DNA of 64,000 bases from Rhizobium sp. ASV20 (GCF_016429015.1 NZ_JAELTU010000014.1:1-64000), one strand, 5' to 3'. Shown: positions 9,061 through 17,899, counted from the stretch's first letter. Notes: a model not told the origin generated them from the sequence alone. Program-made: numbers and translations.

Positions 9061-9651
9061 ATGGATGATCGCGCTCAGGGTAACGCCAGGTCTTTACAAG
9101 GCCTGGCGGCGATCCTCGCAGCTCTTTCCCTGGCACTTTTCGCCTGGATCTACGCGGGCTTCGTGCGTGCCTTCAGCGAGGCGGCAGCTGGCCAGCAGAT
9201 GCTGGATGTGCGCATCGGCGGCTATGAGCGCGACGATGTTCTCGCCATGTTGCGCTACCTCAAGGATCATCCCGATCCGGCCGCCATTCTGCATTCCATG
9301 TATATGGGGCCGGAGCTGATCTTTCCGCTCGTGCTTGGCGGCTTATTGTTTTGCCTGTTGCAGATGGTCGGGCCGCACGGCTTTTTCTTTGGCCGCGCGA
9401 TTCCGCCGGGCGCGAGGGTCTTTATTTTCTGCCTGCCGATCTTCTATGCCGTTGTCGACTATGCCGAGAATATCGCCGGCCTCATGCTGTATCCGCCGGC
9501 GACGCCATCGGATGCGACGGTGACGCTTCTCTCAAGCGCGCTGCCTATTATCGTCAGGTTAAAGTTTCTGACCCTGGTGATGACGGTTATTCTGCTGGCC
9601 CGCTTTGCGATTTTTCGCTACCTCTCGCGGGACGGCTCCAGTCCGTCCTGA
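9061..9651 (+). CDS. Conserved-looking inner-membrane protein of unknown function
   Basis: The product has 196 residues with four probable membrane segments at about 13-33, 76-98, 112-135 and 160-187, joined by a long first loop ('AAGQQMLDVRIGGYERDDV') that is probably exported. I do not recognise a family. It starts three bases after the guaB stop and is followed by a MAPEG gene 42 bases later, so guaB, this gene and the MAPEG gene may form one transcript. The codon usage looks like that of its neighbours. Confidence 0.72.
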   Translation: MDDRAQGNARSLQGLAAILAALSLALFAWIYAGFVRAFSEAAAGQQMLDVRIGGYERDDVLAMLRYLKDHPDPAAILHSMYMGPELIFPLVLGGLLFCLLQMVGPHGFFFGRAIPPGARVFIFCLPIFYAVVDYAENIAGLMLYPPATPSDATVTLLSSALPIIVRLKFLTLVMTVILLARFAIFRYLSRDGSSPS

Positions 9652-9693
9652 TCGACCATTTCGGCTTTCGGAGATTCCAGAGGAGTGGGTGGC

Positions 9694-10116
9694 GTGACAG
9701 GCTATGAAATGTTCTGGCCCATGGTGGCGCATGCGGTGCTGGTTTTCGCGCTCTACGCGCTGCTTGGCTGGCGTCGCCGTGTCCTGGTCAAGGCCGGCCG
9801 CATCCAGCCGGCGCAGTTTCGCGAGAACCATGCGGCGAACGAGCCTGCCGAGAGCCTGGTGGTGCGCAACAGCCTTGCCAACCAGTTCGAACTTCCCTTG
9901 CTTTTCCATGTGTGTTGCATCCTGCTCTATACCACGCAGGCTGATAATTTGCCCGCCGTGATCCTCGCCTGGATCTTCGTCGTGACCCGCTATGCGCATG
10001 CCTTCGTGCATGTGACCAGCAACGACCTGCGCTATCGCAGCCCGCTCTTTGCGCTTGGCTTCGTGGCGCTCGTCGGCATGTGGGTCTGGCTCGGCATCTG
10101 GCTCGCCTTCTCCTGA
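9694..10116 (+). CDS. MAPEG family membrane protein
   Basis: The product has 140 residues with four membrane segments. It shows the MAPEG pattern: an N-terminal helix, then a polar 'RVLVKAGRIQPAQFREN', then 'NSLANQFELPLLFHVCCILL' with the conserved Asn-Gln-Phe-Glu run, and later 'RYAHAFVHVTSNDLRYR'. The superfamily covers eicosanoid and glutathione metabolism in animals; bacterial members mostly lack a proven role, and some have glutathione transferase activity. GTG 9694 lies 8 bases after AGAGGAG; GTG 9685 in frame is the alternative and overlaps that site. It follows the unknown membrane protein gene on the same strand. Confidence 0.82.
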   Translation: MTGYEMFWPMVAHAVLVFALYALLGWRRRVLVKAGRIQPAQFRENHAANEPAESLVVRNSLANQFELPLLFHVCCILLYTTQADNLPAVILAWIFVVTRYAHAFVHVTSNDLRYRSPLFALGFVALVGMWVWLGIWLAFS

Positions 10117-10261
10117 CGCCGCGTGCGTAGCCGTGGGCGCAACTGGCGGTCACGTCTTTGTGTTTTTCCTTTACCGTTACGTCGCCACCCGCTGACCTAT
10201 CTTGTCATCGGGTGGCCGGTCGTTTTCAGCTTGCTGCCAAGGAAACAGGGAGAACGGAGCC

Positions 10262-11143
10262 ATGAGTACGGAAAAGCCGATCGTCACACAGGCGATGATC
10301 AGCGCCTATGACGAATACACGCATCTGACGCTCGATCGTCGCAGTTTCATGGAAAAACTGACCAGGCTCGCAGGCTCGGCAGGCGCCGCCGCCGCCATCG
10401 CGCCGCTGCTTGCCGCCAACAAGGCGAGCGCCGAGGTCATCGCTGCAGACGACAACAGGCTTGCGACAAAGGACGTGACGTTCGCGGGCAGCAAGGGCGA
10501 GATGAAGGGCTATCTCGCCCGGCCCAAGGATGCCGCCGGCAAGCTCGGCAGTGTCATCGTCATCCACGAGAATCGCGGCCTCAATGGACATATCCGCGAT
10601 ATCGCCCGCCGCGTGGCGCTGGAAGGGTTCGTGGCGTTGGCTCCGGATTTCCTCTCGCCGCTCGGCGGCACGCCTGATGATGAGGACAAGGCGCGGGATA
10701 TGTTCACCAATCTCGATCCCGCATTGACCGCTGCCAATGCCGAAGCGAGCCTGGCCTATCTGGCCAAGCTCGACGGGGCCAACGGCAAGGTAGGCGCCAT
10801 CGGCTTCTGCTGGGGTGGCGGTGTCGTCAACCGTTTTGCGACCATCTCGCCGGAGCTGAAAGCGGGCGTCGCCTATTATGGCGTGCAGCCGGCGCCAAGC
10901 GATGTGCCGAAGATCAAGGCGGCTTTGCTGCTGCACTATGCCGGCCTCGACGATCGCATCAATGCCGGTATCGACGCCTATCGCAAGGAGCTGCAGGCCG
11001 GCGGCAAGACCTTCGAGATCTTCGTCTACGACGGCGTCAATCACGCCTTCAACAATGACACCTCCGCTGCCCGCTATGACAAGAAAGCCGCTGACCTGGC
11101 TTGGGGACGGACGATCGAGTTCCTGAAGAAGTACGTGTCCTAG
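10262..11143 (+). CDS. Dienelactone hydrolase family protein with twin-arginine-like signal
   Basis: The product has 293 residues. Residues 20-60 look like a Tat signal: 'LDRRSFMEKLTRLAGSAG' followed by an Ala-rich hydrophobic stretch and 'NKASA', a plausible cleavage site, so the enzyme is probably exported folded. The alpha/beta-hydrolase domain follows: the nucleophile is Cys in 'GFCWGGG', the acid is in 'LDDRINAG' and the His is in 'DGVNHAFNND'. The Cys nucleophile is typical of true dienelactone hydrolases. ATG 10262 is preferred over the longer reading from 10202 because GGAG is close upstream. It precedes a TetR gene on the same strand by about 210 bases. Confidence 0.87.
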   Translation: MSTEKPIVTQAMISAYDEYTHLTLDRRSFMEKLTRLAGSAGAAAAIAPLLAANKASAEVIAADDNRLATKDVTFAGSKGEMKGYLARPKDAAGKLGSVIVIHENRGLNGHIRDIARRVALEGFVALAPDFLSPLGGTPDDEDKARDMFTNLDPALTAANAEASLAYLAKLDGANGKVGAIGFCWGGGVVNRFATISPELKAGVAYYGVQPAPSDVPKIKAALLLHYAGLDDRINAGIDAYRKELQAGGKTFEIFVYDGVNHAFNNDTSAARYDKKAADLAWGRTIEFLKKYVS

Positions 11144-11189
11144 AATGATACGGCTTGTCTCCGCCAGCGTGCCTTCCGTACGCTGATTA

Positions 11190-11216
11190 CCCGGCCGAAA
11201 CCATATTTCGGCCGGG
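11190..11216. terminator. Stem-loop downstream of the dienelactone hydrolase gene
   Basis: CCCGGCCGAAA (11190-11200) pairs perfectly with TTTCGGCCGGG (11206-11216) around a 5-base loop. It lies 47 bases after the stop. There is no T tract, so it is a hairpin of the terminator or 3'-end-protecting kind rather than a textbook intrinsic terminator. Confidence 0.5.
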
Positions 11217-11352
11217 GCTCCGGGGTTTGTCGAAAGCTCCTAAGTGATGATTAAAATTGGACTTTTCCCGTTTACGCGCATTGAACGCGTCTGGTGTCAT
11301 AGCGTCTGCCGCGCTTGAGCGTCGTTCAGTATGATAATGAAACGGGTAAAGA

Positions 11353-11985
11353 ATGACTCCGGATAACCCAGACCGCATCACGTTCCGAAAGAGGCCACAG
11401 CAGGAGCGCAGCATCCAACGTGTCGATGCCATCCTGTCGGCTGCAGCCACGCTTATCGCCGAGAAAGGCGTCAGCGCCATGAAGATGACCGAACTGGCCT
11501 CGGTCGCAGCTATTCCGATCGGTTCCGTCTATCAGTATTTTCCCGACAAGGGGGCGATTGTCAGGGCCTTGCTCGATCGTCATGCCAGCCTCATCCAGCA
11601 GAAAGTTGAGGAGGCCTTTTCCGCTGTTGCGTCGCTTGATCATGCTGTCGAGTTGGTCTGCGGCATGATCGATTGGTACTACAGCGAATTCCGCAGCGAT
11701 CCGGCCTATCTGGGCGTCTGGCTCGGCACGGATATCGACAGGGATATCCTGCAGCTCAACATCTTGCACAGCAATCGCGTCGCCGAAATCTTTCTGGTCA
11801 GTATCCAGCCATTGCTGCCCACCGAAAACCATATCGACTTGAAGGCGCGCACCCAGCTTTTTAGCCATCTGATCGGCGCGTCGGTGCGTTTCGCGATCAT
11901 GAGCGACGATGAAATGGCAAAGCGCATGCTTGGCGAGTGGAAGCGCGTTATCCGTGCCACGCTGCTGGCGGAGCCGACATCGTAG
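11353..11985 (+). CDS. TetR/AcrR family transcriptional regulator
   Basis: The product has 210 residues. The N-terminal DNA-binding domain is clear: 'VDAILSAAATLIAEKGVSAM' then 'MTELASVAAIPIGSVYQYFP' and 'DKGAIVRALLDRH', which is the TetR helix-turn-helix and helix 4. The C-terminal ligand and dimer domain is not recognisable beyond being helical. TetR proteins usually repress a neighbouring gene; the closest candidates are the exported hydrolase upstream and itself. I did not find a convincing dyad in the 209-base gap before it. It converges with the LysR gene, leaving 34 bases between stops. Confidence 0.9.
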   Translation: MTPDNPDRITFRKRPQQERSIQRVDAILSAAATLIAEKGVSAMKMTELASVAAIPIGSVYQYFPDKGAIVRALLDRHASLIQQKVEEAFSAVASLDHAVELVCGMIDWYYSEFRSDPAYLGVWLGTDIDRDILQLNILHSNRVAEIFLVSIQPLLPTENHIDLKARTQLFSHLIGASVRFAIMSDDEMAKRMLGEWKRVIRATLLAEPTS

Positions 11986-12019
11986 TTGAAGACAAGAAGA
12001 TCGGTTGGTGGGCGTTAGC

Positions 12020-12970
12020 TCACCAACCCGGCAAAATCTGCCCGGCGCGCCGCGGATAAATGCGCGCGTAGGTCTTCACGTCGCCATCGAGATCATCGTC
12101 CACGACCGTCGGTGTGATGTTGTCCAGGCAGGCGGAGATGTGGGCAGTGATGGCGTTCATCAGCGATACCGAAAGCCCGGGCCGCTTCATGATGCCGATC
12201 TGCACCGGTGGCAGGGGCGGGAAGCCGTCCGCCTGGGTCAGTACCTTCATGCCGGTGCGCAGCGCCGATTCCGGCATGACCGAAACCGCCATGCCCGCCA
12301 GCACCGCAGCGGCAACGACGGTGCAGGACCAGCTGGTGAACAGGATCTGATACTCGCGACCGCCGGCATCGAGCGCCGAGCAGGCGAGCTGGCGCCACTG
12401 GCAATCCCGCCGGCCGACGGCGAGCGGAATAGGCGCGTCGTCGCGCAGCGGGTGATTGGCCGAACCAACCCAGCAGAGCGGCTCCGTCCGCACCACATCA
12501 GACATCCGCTCGCGCGGATTATGGGTGACGAGCGCGATATCGAGTTCGCCGCGATGCATGCGCTCGGCCAGGTCGACCGAAGGTTCGCAGACGATATAGA
12601 GCTCGACATTCGGATGCGTCTTGGCAAAACGGCCGATGATTTCGGGCATGTATCGGTCGGCGTAATCATCCGGCGTACCGATGCGCAGCGTGCCTTCGAG
12701 ACGGTTGTCGTCGAAGGCGGCGATTGCTTCGTTGTTAAGGCGAATGATACGGCGGGCATAGTTCAGAAGCTTTTCGCCTTCCGCCGTCAGCCGGTTGCCA
12801 CGGCCGTCCTTGATGAAAAGCTGCTTGCCGAGACGCTCTTCCAGCCGGCGCATCTGCATGGAAACGGCCGATTGCGTCTTGAACACGCGGTCGGCTGCCT
12901 TGGTGAAGCTACCGGAATCCACGATTGCGATGAAGGTCTGCAACTGATCGATATCAAGCGGCGCGGACAT
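12020..12970 (-). CDS. LysR family transcriptional regulator (LrhA-like)
   Basis: The product has 316 residues. The winged helix-turn-helix is at residues 5-65 ('LDIDQLQTFIAIVDSGSFTK', 'KTQSAVSMQMRRLEERLG'). The effector domain opens 'GTLRIGTPDDYADRYMPEII', the wording seen in LrhA/HexA-type regulators, and contains Cys residues in 'IVCEPS', 'RDCQWRQLACS' and 'SWSCT' that could sense redox state; this is speculation. It is divergent from the DUF1127 gene. A TGATA-GT-TATCA dyad at 12992-13003, just upstream of its start, is a likely self-binding site. The start is supported by AAAGGAG located 10 bases upstream. Confidence 0.92.
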   Translation of the reverse strand: MSAPLDIDQLQTFIAIVDSGSFTKAADRVFKTQSAVSMQMRRLEERLGKQLFIKDGRGNRLTAEGEKLLNYARRIIRLNNEAIAAFDDNRLEGTLRIGTPDDYADRYMPEIIGRFAKTHPNVELYIVCEPSVDLAERMHRGELDIALVTHNPRERMSDVVRTEPLCWVGSANHPLRDDAPIPLAVGRRDCQWRQLACSALDAGGREYQILFTSWSCTVVAAAVLAGMAVSVMPESALRTGMKVLTQADGFPPLPPVQIGIMKRPGLSVSLMNAITAHISACLDNITPTVVDDDLDGDVKTYARIYPRRAGQILPGW

Positions 12971-12991
12971 GAGCTTACCTATAAAGGAGTT

Positions 12992-13003
12992 TGATAGTTA
13001 TCA
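12992..13003. promoter_or_regulatory. Candidate LysR-box dyad upstream of the LysR gene
   Basis: TGATA-GT-TATCA forms a perfect five-base-pair dyad centred 27 bases upstream of the LysR start codon and about 173 bases upstream of the DUF1127 start. Its position fits autoregulation. The short spacing is tighter than the usual T-N11-A box, so binding by this regulator is inferred only. Confidence 0.35.
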
Positions 13004-13170
13004 TTAGAAACATTCGTTGGACTGATCAATAGGCGTTTGGCATCTTCTAAATGCAATTCAGCATACCAATCGAACAGACATTCCTGTCGAACTCCTCCCG
13101 GCCTGCGCCCTTTCCCCGATCCCTGGGAAGGGGCTTGGCTGGCGTGTGCCTCAAGGAAAGGATTACGGAA

Positions 13171-13464
13171 ATGCGCACGACAGATCAGACCCTCGGCCTT
13201 GTAACGCCATCGCTGTCTCTGACGGCTCGTATGACGGTTGCTTTCGGCAAAGTGGCTTCCGTCTGGCGCTCTCTCCGCAATCGTCGCGAGATCGATTACC
13301 TGAATGAACTGGATGATGGCCAGCTGCGCGACATTGGACTGACCCGCCAGGATCTTAACACGGCGCTGAGCACATCGACCTTCTTCGAGGATCCGTCCAG
13401 CCATTTGACCCAGTCCGCGCGCCGCTGCGCGCGATCCTCCTCCTTCGTCAGCGCTCGTTGCTGA
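13171..13464 (+). CDS. DUF1127 domain-containing small protein
   Basis: The product has 97 residues. The DUF1127 (YjiS-like) segment is 'VWRSLRNRREIDYLNELDDG' followed by 'QLRDIGLTRQDL', an Arg-rich helix pair; the domain usually occupies the C-terminus, but here about 30 more residues follow. ATG 13171 has AAGGAAAGGA upstream; the longer open frame from 13051 has no such site. Alphaproteobacterial DUF1127 proteins have been tied to RNA turnover and to phosphate or stress responses in a few species; the function here is not shown. It is divergent from a LysR gene that may regulate it, and it ends in a strong terminator at 13517. Confidence 0.82.
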   Translation: MRTTDQTLGLVTPSLSLTARMTVAFGKVASVWRSLRNRREIDYLNELDDGQLRDIGLTRQDLNTALSTSTFFEDPSSHLTQSARRCARSSSFVSARC

Positions 13465-13516
13465 TGTCGGCCAATCGTTTCCCCGCAGGGTGATAGCCAA
13501 TAAGCCCTGCTTCTTT

Positions 13517-13553
13517 CCCGGTGTTCGGCCCAAGGGCCAGCACCGGGTTTTTT
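13517..13553 (+). terminator. Rho-independent terminator after the DUF1127 gene
   Basis: CCCGGTG (13517-13523) pairs with CACCGGG (13541-13547), and inside it GGCC (13527-13530) pairs with GGCC (13535-13538) around CAAG. Six T follow directly (13548-13553) and more T after one base. This is a textbook intrinsic terminator 53 bases after the DUF1127 stop. Confidence 0.9.
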
Positions 13554-13653
13554 CTTTTTGGGGTGCCGTTCAGCGGGTGAATGTGCACGGATACGTTGCC
13601 TCCGGCACCAACTGTCTTATGTTGGGGCCTGAGAGAAATAGCGGGATACGACG

Positions 13654-14235
13654 ATGGCAACGGTGATCTTCTTCCACTCCGTCTACGGTTTGCGGCAGCT
13701 CGAGCACGAGGCGGTGGAGCGCGTGCAGGCGGCAGGACACAAGGCCTTCGCACCGGATCTCTACGATGGGCTGATCGCCCGGTCGATCGAGGAAGGCTTC
13801 GCCTTCAAGGACGAGATCGGCTGGCCCGCGATTTGTGAGCAAGCGGAATGGGCGCTGGCCGGCTTGCCGGCCTCGACCGTGCTCGCCGGATTTTCCATGG
13901 GCGCTGCGGTTGCCGCAAGCCTATGGCCAAAGCGCCGGGAGACCGCCGGCATTCTGTTCCTGCACGGCATTGCCTCCATCGCCGAAAATGCGCGCAAGGG
14001 CCTGCCGCTGCAGCTGCATCTGGCCGAGCCGGATCCGTTCGAATCGGAGGATGACGTTGCCGACTGGCGACGGGCCGTCGATCGCTCTGGCGTGGCGGCG
14101 GAGATTTTCAGATATCCGGGCGATGGTGGTCATCTCTACACGGATGCCAGTCTGCCGGACTACGACGCGAAGGCCGCCGATCTCACATGGAAGCGGGTCA
14201 TCAGCTTCCTCGACGCCATCGATGCCGGAGCATGA
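13654..14235 (+). CDS. Dienelactone hydrolase family protein (Ser nucleophile)
   Basis: The product has 193 residues, all one alpha/beta-hydrolase domain. It starts 'VIFFHSVYGLRQLEHEAVER', the oxyanion and substrate-loop region. The nucleophile elbow is 'LAGFSMGAAVA', so it carries Ser where classical dienelactone hydrolases have Cys. The catalytic His is in 'GDGGHLYTD', and the C-terminal helix has 'DYDAKAADLTWKRV'. Unlike the protein at 10262 it has no signal peptide and is probably cytoplasmic. The substrate is unknown. The preceding terminator separates it from the DUF1127 gene. Confidence 0.85.
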   Translation: MATVIFFHSVYGLRQLEHEAVERVQAAGHKAFAPDLYDGLIARSIEEGFAFKDEIGWPAICEQAEWALAGLPASTVLAGFSMGAAVAASLWPKRRETAGILFLHGIASIAENARKGLPLQLHLAEPDPFESEDDVADWRRAVDRSGVAAEIFRYPGDGGHLYTDASLPDYDAKAADLTWKRVISFLDAIDAGA

Positions 14236-14275
14236 TGCCGAAACGTGTGGGCGGTGTCAGGATGGCATCCTGCCG
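14229..14275. repeat. Possible degenerate copy of a Rhizobium intergenic repeat
   Basis: The end of the hydrolase gene runs into 'GCATGATGCCGAAACGTGTG' and then 'GCGGTGTCAGGATGGCATCC'. From memory a palindromic element with the opening GCATGATGCCGAAAAGTGTG is widespread between Rhizobium genes; this copy is diverged in its second half. Recall only. Confidence 0.3.
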
Positions 14276-14430
14276 TGTGTTTGATGCAGGGCCTGAACGA
14301 TCCAGACTTGAAACGACGCAACTTGTCGCTTAGTTTATAAGCATCGCCAATACCAACAGGATGTGTGCCGCAATGGATTCTACCTCGACCGCAATGTCTT
14401 TCAGCCTTGCCATCGAGGAAATTCGTATTC

Positions 14431-16038
14431 ATGCCCATATCCATCGTTCTATCCAATCTTTCGTGGTCCACGCCTGACGGCCGGCCGCTCCTTTCCAATC
14501 TCGATCTGAGCTTCGGCGCCGAACGCACCGGCCTTGTCGGTCGCAATGGCGTCGGCAAGACGACGCTGATAAGGCTCGTTGCCGGGGATCTGCAGCCGCA
14601 ATCGGGTACGATTTCCTTCAACGGCAAATTGGGAATCCTGCGCCAGAGCGTGCAGGTGCAGGCAGACGAAACCGTTGCCGATCTCTTTGGCGCGCGCGAG
14701 GCACTGGCCGTTCTGAAGCGTGCGGAGCTGGGCGAGGCGACGAATGAGGAGCTCGCATCGGCCGACTGGACGCTCGAGCAGCGCATATCTTCGGCACTTG
14801 ACCGTGTCGGGCTCGAGGTCGTGCCGGAAACGCGGCTCCTCACCCTGTCCGGTGGGCAGCGCACTCGCTGCGGTCTTGCCGCCCTCATCGTCGACGATCC
14901 CGATTTTCTGATCCTCGATGAACCCACCAACAATCTGGACCGCGACGGCCGTGCGGCTGTGATTGACCTGTTGGCGGGCTGGAGAGCCGGTGCCATCGTC
15001 ATCAGCCATGATCGCGAGTTGCTCGACACCATGGACGCGATCGTCGAGCTGACGTCGCTCGGCGCTTCGCGCTATGGCGGTAACTGGACGGAGTATCGAG
15101 AGCGCAAGGCGCTGGAACTATCCGCAGCCGAACATGATTTCGCCGAGGCTGAAAAGCGCGTCGCCGAAGTGGAGAGAAGCGCTCAGGCGGCCGTCGAACG
15201 GCAGGCAAGACGAGACAAGGCTGGCCGGAAAATGGCGGCCAAGGGCGGCATACCGCGCATCCTGCTCGGCGGGATGAAAGAGCGGGCCGAGATGACGGGC
15301 GGCGAGAACACACGGCTTGCCGAACGGCGGCGTGGCCAGGCCCTGCAGGATGCCGCCGCTGCCCGCGAAAAGATCGAGATCTTGCAGCCCCTCACGGTCA
15401 AGGTTCCGACGTCCGGCCTGCCAGCGAATAGGGTCGTGCTCAGGCTGGAGGGCGTCACCGCCGGCTATGATTCCGAGCGGCCGATCTTTCGCAACCTCGA
15501 TATCGTCATGACGGGGCCGGAACGCGTCGCGATCACTGGGCCGAACGGATCGGGCAAGACAACGCTCCTGTCGTTGATTTCCGGCGCGCTGGAGCCGTGG
15601 AAAGGGACGGTGCGTGTTCTTCCATTCGCTCTGTTGGATCAGAGGGTGAGTTTTCTCGATCCGTCACTGTCGATCCGCGATAATTTCCGCAGGATCAACC
15701 CGGACGCAGACGAGAATGCCTGCCGCGCAGCCCTGGCACGGTTCATGTTCCGCGCCGATGCTGCGTTGCAGATCGTATCGAGCCTGAGTGGCGGGCAGCT
15801 TCTGCGCGCCGGGCTTGCCTGCGTGCTCGGCGGTTCGGTGCCGCCCTCACTACTGATTCTGGACGAGCCAACCAACCATCTGGATATCGATTCCATCACC
15901 GCCGTCGAAGCTGGATTGCGTGCTTACGATGGCGCGCTCCTGGTCGTCAGCCACGACGAAGTGTTTCTCGACAATATCGGTATAGAGAGACGGCTCGAGC
16001 TGCCCGCCCGAACCGTCTCGGCATCGCCGAATGCCTGA
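14431..16038 (+). CDS. ABC-F family ATPase (ribosome-associated, two ABC domains)
   Basis: The product has 535 residues and no membrane segments. Domain 1 has Walker A 'GRNGVGKTT' near residue 37, signature 'LSGGQRTR' and Walker B 'LILDEPTNNLD'; domain 2 has 'GPNGSGKTT' near residue 370, 'LSGGQLLR' and 'LILDEPTNHLD'. The charged linker between them (about residues 225-315, 'RRDKAGRKMAAKGGI') would be the P-site-tRNA interaction motif of ABC-F proteins. These act on stalled ribosomes and some give antibiotic resistance; the subfamily cannot be set by eye. ATG 14431 is preferred, with GAGGAA 10 bases upstream. It converges with pdxI, only 9 bases between stops. Confidence 0.92.
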   Translation: MPISIVLSNLSWSTPDGRPLLSNLDLSFGAERTGLVGRNGVGKTTLIRLVAGDLQPQSGTISFNGKLGILRQSVQVQADETVADLFGAREALAVLKRAELGEATNEELASADWTLEQRISSALDRVGLEVVPETRLLTLSGGQRTRCGLAALIVDDPDFLILDEPTNNLDRDGRAAVIDLLAGWRAGAIVISHDRELLDTMDAIVELTSLGASRYGGNWTEYRERKALELSAAEHDFAEAEKRVAEVERSAQAAVERQARRDKAGRKMAAKGGIPRILLGGMKERAEMTGGENTRLAERRRGQALQDAAAAREKIEILQPLTVKVPTSGLPANRVVLRLEGVTAGYDSERPIFRNLDIVMTGPERVAITGPNGSGKTTLLSLISGALEPWKGTVRVLPFALLDQRVSFLDPSLSIRDNFRRINPDADENACRAALARFMFRADAALQIVSSLSGGQLLRAGLACVLGGSVPPSLLILDEPTNHLDIDSITAVEAGLRAYDGALLVVSHDEVFLDNIGIERRLELPARTVSASPNA

Positions 16039-16047
16039 TCGACGTCG

Positions 16048-16926
16048 TCAGGCGTGGCTCGGGCCTGCGATGCGATCGAGTTCTGTGATCGCATCGCCGG
16101 GCAGCGTCAGGCTCGCTGCGGCGATGTTCTGCTGCAGGTGGCTGAGCGATGACGTGCCCGGAATGAGGAGGATATTCCGTGCGCGCTGCAGAAGCCAGGC
16201 GAGGGCGACCTGCATCGGCGTCGCGTTCACGCGGGTCGCAACATCGGACAGCGTTGAAGATTGCAATGGCGTGAAGCCGCCGAGCGGGAAAAAGGGCACA
16301 TAGGCAATCCCGTCGCGTCCGAGCTCGTCGATCAACGCGTCGTCCGTGCGCTGTGCAAGATTGTAGAGGTTCTGCACGCAGACGATCTCTGTGATCTTGC
16401 GGCCTTCGGCAACCTGGCTGCGCGTGACGTTGCTGAGCCCGACATGCCGCACCAGCCCTTGACGCTGCAGCTCCGCAAGAGCCGTCAGCGGGGCTTCGAT
16501 GGAACCCTCGCTCGGATGATGCGGATTGAACATGATGCGGAGATTGACGACGTCGAGCACCTCGAGCTGGAGATTGCGCAGATTGTCGTGCACCGCCTGC
16601 CTCAGCTCGTCTGCGGAAAATGCCGGCAACCAGGATGCATCGGCGCCGCGTCGCGCGCCGATCTTGGTGACGATGACGAGATCATCCCGATAGGGATGAA
16701 GCGCTTCGCGGATCAGTTGATTGGTGACATGCGGCCCATAGAAGTCGCTGGTGTCGATGTGATCGACGCCGGACGCCACGGCTTGGCGCAGAACGGCAAT
16801 TGCGGTGTCATGGTCCTTGGGCGGGCCGAAGACGCCGGGGCCTGCCAGTTGCATGGCGCCATAGCCGAGCCGTTTGACGCGGCGGTCGCCGAGAGTGAAG
16901 CTGCCGGATTGTTCGATGATGGACAT
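16048..16926 (-). CDS. pdxI: PdxI-like aldo/keto reductase (pyridoxal reductase)
   Basis: The product has 292 residues and closely resembles, as I recall it, E. coli YdbC/PdxI: 'LGYGAMQLAGPGVFGPP', 'HIDTSDFYGPHVTNQLIREA', 'VIVTKIGARRG' and 'ILLIPGTSSLSHLQQN'. PdxI reduces pyridoxal to pyridoxine with NADPH in vitamin B6 salvage. Asp, Tyr and Lys of the aldo/keto reductase tetrad are visible, but the fourth position, usually His in 'DLxQxH', reads 'VVNLRIM', as in E. coli PdxI. The enzyme assignment rests on whole-length resemblance. A GGGAG motif lies upstream of the start. It is convergent with the ABC-F gene. Confidence 0.8.
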   Translation of the reverse strand: MSIIEQSGSFTLGDRRVKRLGYGAMQLAGPGVFGPPKDHDTAIAVLRQAVASGVDHIDTSDFYGPHVTNQLIREALHPYRDDLVIVTKIGARRGADASWLPAFSADELRQAVHDNLRNLQLEVLDVVNLRIMFNPHHPSEGSIEAPLTALAELQRQGLVRHVGLSNVTRSQVAEGRKITEIVCVQNLYNLAQRTDDALIDELGRDGIAYVPFFPLGGFTPLQSSTLSDVATRVNATPMQVALAWLLQRARNILLIPGTSSLSHLQQNIAAASLTLPGDAITELDRIAGPSHA

Positions 16927-17029
16927 AGGTATCTCCCTTGAAGATGAGTGAGAGATAGACCGTGTCTCAGTGTCTGATAACTGGGTGCAATCCGCACGGG
17001 CTGTGCGGAATTTTGAACAGCGGCTGATC

Positions 17030-17899
17030 TCAGCTTTGTTTCGGAGCCTGCTTGTCGTCAGTCTGCAGATAGCTGTCGAATATCGCTTCCATGTTCTTTT
17101 GATAGTTCTTCTGCACTTCCAGGCCGCTGTCGAACATGGCGTTGAACATATCGGTATAGGCGGCCATGTCGACGCCGGCAGCGGGCTGTGCTTTCGGCTC
17201 TTCCTTTGCCGGGGTAGCCGGCATCGGGAAGTTCTTCATCATGTCCTGGAACGCCTTGGCGAAGGGATTGTCGAGGAAGGGATTGGTTGGTGCGGCCTTC
17301 TCGTGCTTGGCCGCATCGGCACCGAACATCAGCTCCATCGCCTGGGTGAATGGGTTGTCGAAGATGCTTGCCTGCGGGGTCGGTCGTTGCTTGGGCGCAA
17401 AGCCGATCGTCTGCAGCCAGCCTTGCATCATCTCGCCCATGGCGGTGTTGAGAAAGGGGTTGGACATCGGCGGAATCTGGCCGCTGGTCTCCTTGAAGAG
17501 ACCGCCCATCAACGTATCGGCCATGGCGGGCAGCATGCGTTTGTAGACCTCTTGGCCGATGCCGGTCATCTGCGCGGCCTGGGCCGCGATCGCGCGGGAA
17601 ACATCCTTCGAGCCGAATAGTCGCGCCAGCACATTATTGCCGTCGATGATGCCTTCGGGAGTAAAGGCCTTACCCATATCCTCGAAATATTTGGCATAGC
17701 TGCCGGAGGTGATGTCCTGCATCACGCCCATGAAATTATAGGGGTCAGTCGCACTGCGTTTGAAGCCGGTGGAAAAGGCCGGCATCAGCGCAGCCATCGC
17801 CTTGGTTGCCTGCTCCTGTGCGAGATTGAACTGCTTGGCCATGGCCTCCGTGGCGGCGCCGTTCTGTGCCTGCATCATCATGTCGAAGAGTGGCAGCAT
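17030..17899 (-). CDS. DUF937 domain-containing protein
   Basis: The product has 289 residues and no signal peptide. It is rich in Met, Ala, Phe and Asn. The first 180 residues are helical ('MLPLFDMMMQAQNGAATEAM', 'NVLARLFGSKDVSRAIAAQA'), with the DUF937 pattern of 'LFGSKDVSRAIA..AAQMTG'. Near-repeats 'NPFLNTAM', 'DNPFTQAM', 'TNPFLDNPFAKAF' occur at about 145-225. The function is unknown. ATG 17899 is preferred over 17917 because AAAGGGA lies six bases upstream. It lies downstream of gshA on the same strand (136-base gap), so weak cotranscription is possible. Confidence 0.7.
   Translation of the reverse strand: MLPLFDMMMQAQNGAATEAMAKQFNLAQEQATKAMAALMPAFSTGFKRSATDPYNFMGVMQDITSGSYAKYFEDMGKAFTPEGIIDGNNVLARLFGSKDVSRAIAAQAAQMTGIGQEVYKRMLPAMADTLMGGLFKETSGQIPPMSNPFLNTAMGEMMQGWLQTIGFAPKQRPTPQASIFDNPFTQAMELMFGADAAKHEKAAPTNPFLDNPFAKAFQDMMKNFPMPATPAKEEPKAQPAAGVDMAAYTDMFNAMFDSGLEVQKNYQKNMEAIFDSYLQTDDKQAPKQS

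Noticed and set aside
12005..12994. Open frame of about 330 codons antisense to the LysR gene
   Set aside because: It covers the whole LysR gene and its start region, and its composition is that of a reverse-strand shadow.
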